In this document: positions 6,272 through 8,455 of the stretch, piece after piece | Layout: every line of letters begins with the position of its first letter | Position numbering within the stretch: the first letter of the stretch is position 1 | DNA from: Bacteroidales bacterium | GTDB lineage: Bacteria; Bacteroidota; Bacteroidia; Bacteroidales; UBA10428 | Direction of reading: 5' to 3' | Length of the DNA stretch: 8,455 bases | Assembly (NCBI GenBank): GCA_016926235.1 | Contig: JAFGOZ010000368.1 | Location: forward strand, 1 to 8,455 | Made by a program: the position numbers and the translations under genes | The notes under the pieces: generated by a model | Seen by the model: the letters and a program-made list of their open reading frames with translations, nothing else | What the model was told of the DNA's origin: nothing | Database searches by the model: none

Positions 6272-7249
6272 TTATAATTTTGATAAGCCAGTTCTCAATG
6301 TGTAATTGTATATCCTCAGATTCTTCAGAAAATCTTTTCCCAGTTTATTCCTTGTAAAACGAAGAATCTCATCAAATTTTTCTTTCGCAGAACTTCTTTT
6401 GTTAAACTCAGATATAACCAATACTGGTATTAACTTTTTAAGTGAATCAGGTTTGGGCCAATCAGGATTTATGAGACCTATTTTTTGTTTTTGAACCAGC
6501 ATATCAAATACAGCTTCTTCAAGCTTGTTAACAGGGTAATGTGTGAAAATATCATAGTATAAACCAATCTGCAAGGAGCTCAGGTATATACCGGAAGTAT
6601 TTGTACCATGTTTGTATTCAATCAATAAAAGATTTCCTTTTTTATCCAGAGCTAGGAAATCAAGCTCATTTCCTATGGCTTTATTCTGAAGATTTTTTCC
6701 ATAACGTTTAGAATTAAAATTTGAAATTTCCTTTTGCAATAGTTTATATTTCATCTGGGTTCTTCCAAAAATTTCATCCTTTTCATTCTGGGTTGAGTAA
6801 CCTATAACAGCCTCTTTATCAATAATTACAAAATCATCCTTTGGAGTACTGAAGATTCCATATCTCCTTGACAATTCATTCTGGTAATATCCTTCTTTTT
6901 CATTCTTATAGTATCTGTCAAATTTTGGATTCTTTTCAATGAGAGTAATCAGGCTTTGAATGTCTTTTTGGAAATTGTTATGGATGCTTTTAATCTCATA
7001 CATTTGAGGAGACATATTTTTATATTTCTTATCCGCACTTATTCTTATCGTCTCAGTATTATCTGTGGGATGAATTGTAAGAAGTCTTGTTAGTCCCCGG
7101 TATACTGATATCCACTCAGTTGAATTATTTTTACCAATTAAAAAATCCAATTCCTTATGATTCTTGACATATTTAAAAAGCCACCTGAGAGAACCATCAT
7201 CTTCAATATGTTTTGAAAATGAATCTGAGATTTTTCGATTATAGTACAT
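6272..7249 (-). CDS. PD-(D/E)XK nuclease-like protein
   Basis: This is a 325-residue cytoplasmic protein whose C-terminal half carries a restriction-endonuclease-fold core. In GNELDFLALDKKGNLLLIEY (193-212) plus K213-H-G, D197 follows E195 and the second strand ends E211-Y-K213, the classic (D)-x(n)-E-x-K metal site. Q227 in SSLQIGLYYDIF (224-235) matches the Q-xxx-Y helix common in RecB-like and Mrr-like members. A further conserved-looking glutamate is E125 in YYQNELSRRYG. The N-terminal 110 residues show no motif I recognise and may be a recognition or partner-binding domain. It lies second in the - strand operon, 10 bases after the membrane protein gene and 3 bases before the beta-CASP gene, so the three products should be made together. 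The gene is AT-rich. The substrate (phage DNA, modified DNA or RNA) cannot be told from sequence. No methyltransferase is present, so it is not part of an ordinary restriction-modification pair in this window. Confidence 0.75.
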   Translation of the reverse strand: MYYNRKISDSFSKHIEDDGSLRWLFKYVKNHKELDFLIGKNNSTEWISVYRGLTRLLTIHPTDNTETIRISADKKYKNMSPQMYEIKSIHNNFQKDIQSLITLIEKNPKFDRYYKNEKEGYYQNELSRRYGIFSTPKDDFVIIDKEAVIGYSTQNEKDEIFGRTQMKYKLLQKEISNFNSKRYGKNLQNKAIGNELDFLALDKKGNLLLIEYKHGTNTSGIYLSSLQIGLYYDIFTHYPVNKLEEAVFDMLVQKQKIGLINPDWPKPDSLKKLIPVLVISEFNKRSSAKEKFDEILRFTRNKLGKDFLKNLRIYNYTLRTGLSKL

Positions 7250-7259
7250 CTTTAAAATA

Positions 7260-7967
7260 TTATGCCAATGCTAAAACCATGGTTTTTACGTATTCAATCA
7301 TATCAATTAATCTTTTTGCATTTTCAACTGTTTGTTCCATCTTTTCAAATGATACCTGAATTGTTGAAGACAGAGGTTTTGCCCTTATTCCCAAATGTTC
7401 AAAGTTATCATTGATTCCTCGTGAAAATTCCTCAAGGATCTTCTTAAGATCAATACTGTTATCATCATTTCTGAATATGTCTTGCCTTGAGAATGTCCGT
7501 TCATTAAACCTGAAATCAAATTCATTTTTCCAGTTACCATCATTATCCTTGTAGGGAAGATATACAAAGGCTCCTTTTTCTTTATTTGGAGCTGCATCTT
7601 TTGCAAACTTCTTCTTGGTGACCAGGTTTGCATGATCGATCATCATGGAACAATATCTTTTTTTAAACTTTCCTTTACCTTCTGAATCAAAATTTTCATC
7701 CACCAGGTACCTGTTCTGGTCAATCCACTCTTTAAGATGTTTCTCAAAAATATGGTTAAAATCCTGGTGTCTGGATTTTCTAAATATTTTGCTTGCAAGT
7801 AAGAAGACAGCAATAACAACCACTAAGCCAGCAAGGTCTTTTAGAGCATCGAGAAGATGTTCAGTATTTATACCTTTTACAAATAGATTTATCACTACCG
7901 CTATAATTCCTACAGTAGCAAAAACCGCAGTCAGGCGTTTTTCGAGTTTATCATCATTAGTTTTCAT
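7260..7967 (-). CDS. Two-helix membrane protein with cytosolic domain
   Basis: This is a 235-residue protein of no recognised family. The first residues are charged (MKTNDDKLEKR), followed by transmembrane helices at about 13-31 and 43-62. A basic flank (RKSRH, 63-67) follows the second helix. By the positive-inside rule both ends are cytoplasmic, with a short outer loop near residues 32-42. The remaining 170 residues form a soluble cytosolic part with many charged and aromatic residues. It ends in an amphipathic helix from about 200 (EKMEQTVENAKRLIDMIEYV), which could mediate oligomerisation. It is the first gene of the - strand operon and is followed by two nucleases. It is therefore a candidate membrane anchor or sensor for them; this role is inferred from context only. 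No signal peptide cleavage site is seen. The start is the ATG giving the charged leader; a leader of about 20 bases from a possible TAAATTTA promoter word (7993-8000) is plausible. Confidence 0.72.
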   Translation of the reverse strand: MKTNDDKLEKRLTAVFATVGIIAVVINLFVKGINTEHLLDALKDLAGLVVVIAVFLLASKIFRKSRHQDFNHIFEKHLKEWIDQNRYLVDENFDSEGKGKFKKRYCSMMIDHANLVTKKKFAKDAAPNKEKGAFVYLPYKDNDGNWKNEFDFRFNERTFSRQDIFRNDDNSIDLKKILEEFSRGINDNFEHLGIRAKPLSSTIQVSFEKMEQTVENAKRLIDMIEYVKTMVLALA

Positions 7968-8266
7968 AGTTTGCTTAGTAAGTAGAGGTATATAAATTTA
8001 CGAAGAAATTTAGGAAATATTGAGGATATTGGTATTAGTAATCTTATTTACTCTTCCCCTGATTAAATTATGGTTACCAGGCAGATAAATAAAATTGGAT
8101 TAGATGACTCTCAATGGATTTAAAGTCTGTAAAATAAATAATTCCACCATAGCATTCCCTACCTTATCCCATGTCAAACCTAATAGAAAATATAAACCGC
8201 AAGTATATTTGATTTGTCTTTGTTTAAATAAAAGCCTACGGCACAAAAGTTTCGGGGGTTTTTTAT
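7968..8266. other. Intergenic region upstream of the - strand operon
   Basis: This AT-rich stretch has no convincing gene. A 62-codon reading frame at 8104-8292 runs into the octamer repeat and has no recognisable features, so I do not call it. The - strand operon promoter should lie at its left end. A weak match to the -7 consensus TAnnTTTG is TAAATTTA at 7993-8000 (self-complementary), without a clear -33 partner. A G5T6 run (8254-8264) precedes the repeat cluster but has no stem in front of it, so it is not a terminator. Confidence 0.4.
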
Positions 8267-8303
8267 GGCGGTGTGGCGGTATGACGGTATGACGGTATAA
8301 CGG
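8267..8303. repeat. Octamer tandem repeat (GRCGGTRT) x 4.6
   Basis: Consecutive 8-base units read GGCGGTGT, GGCGGTAT, GACGGTAT, GACGGTAT and AACGG. The units change stepwise from one end to the other, as expected for copies made by slippage and then mutated. It shares the period and CGG core with the array at 4851-4882. No coding function is apparent. Confidence 0.85.
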
Positions 8304-8336
8304 AAGGAGCGTCATTCGATGGTCATTGGCTTCGCT

Positions 8337-8369
8337 TCCGCCTTCGTCCCGACTCGGGACTACGGCGGA
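8337..8369. repeat. 33-base GC-rich imperfect palindrome
   Basis: Outer arms TCCGCC (8337-8342) and GGCGGA (8364-8369) and inner arms GTCCCGA (8346-8352) and TCGGGAC (8354-8360) are all symmetric about base 8353. They are separated by a 3-base internal mismatch on each side. As RNA or single-stranded DNA it would fold into a strong hairpin: outer 6 pairs, an internal loop, then 5 inner pairs with a 5-base loop. It is far more GC-rich than its surroundings and looks like a REP-type dispersed intergenic element. No T-run follows closely enough to call a terminator. Confidence 0.75.
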
Positions 8370-8389
8370 CAGGCAAGATTCAATACACC

Positions 8390-8455
8390 TTTTTTAAGAT
8401 CTTTTAAGTCGCTTAAACTAAAAATTATTATGTTATGTCGAATACATTGTGCAAA
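8390..8455. other. AT-rich palindromes and possible gene start at right edge
   Basis: AAGATCTT (8396-8403) is a perfect palindrome, and TTTAAG-TCG-CTTAAA (8403-8417) is a 6-pair hairpin overlapping its end. They lie 12-40 bases before two overlapping ATG codons (8430 and 8435), the second opening seven codons that run to the window edge. This may be the operator or leader of a rightward gene, but too little is visible to call it. Confidence 0.25.

Noticed and set aside
7645..7995. 116-codon + strand reading frame over the membrane protein gene
   Set aside because: The - strand frame has clean transmembrane helices and tight operon spacing; the + strand frame is its shadow.
8104..8292. 62-codon + strand reading frame in the right-hand intergenic region
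   Set aside because: It has no recognisable motif, runs into the octamer repeat, and overlaps an equally long open frame on the other strand (8315-8100), so it looks like chance.

Overview
The window looks like chromosomal DNA from an uncultured or environmental Bacteroidota bacterium, probably of Bacteroidales/Marinilabiliales type. The reasons are a low but uneven G+C content, AT-rich leaders with no clear Shine-Dalgarno sequences in front of good genes, a lipid-poor signal peptide ending A|Q, a peptidylarginine-deiminase-like enzyme, and repeat-laden intergenic DNA. The taxonomic call is an inference; no rRNA or marker gene is present.

Layout. (1) Bases 1-787: a small two-helix membrane protein followed by a secreted thermonuclease (SNase family) on the + strand. 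(2) Bases 788-909: an intergenic stretch opening with a 7-base tandem repeat. (3) Bases 910-4836: four + strand genes. They encode a PHP-family phosphoesterase, a 434-residue protein that looks like a degenerate phospholipase-D-fold domain with a charged helical C-terminal half, a protein resembling the alkyladenine/3-methyladenine DNA glycosylase (AAG) fold, and a short agmatine/peptidyl-arginine deiminase. The last two genes are 3 bases apart. (4) Bases 4837-4963: a convergent intergenic stretch with an 8-base tandem repeat. (5) Bases 7967-4964 on the - strand: a tight three-gene operon (gaps of 10 and 3 bases). It encodes a two-helix membrane-anchored protein, a PD-(D/E)XK-type nuclease, and a metallo-beta-lactamase/beta-CASP enzyme of RNase J type. 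(6) Bases 7968-8455: no convincing gene, but an octamer tandem repeat, a 33-base GC-rich imperfect palindrome and AT-rich hairpins.

How the genes may work together. The - strand operon reads as a single unit: a membrane anchor or sensor plus two nucleases, an architecture that suggests nucleic-acid surveillance or defence. The + strand block is looser, but its first three products also belong to nucleic-acid-acting folds. The two converging blocks together therefore form an accessory nucleic-acid-processing locus that I do not recognise as a named system. The middle genes are much more AT-rich than the thermonuclease gene, which fits an acquired segment. Enzyme family calls for the thermonuclease, PHP, deiminase and beta-CASP genes are firm. 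The AAG-like and PLD-like calls, and any defence role, are inference.
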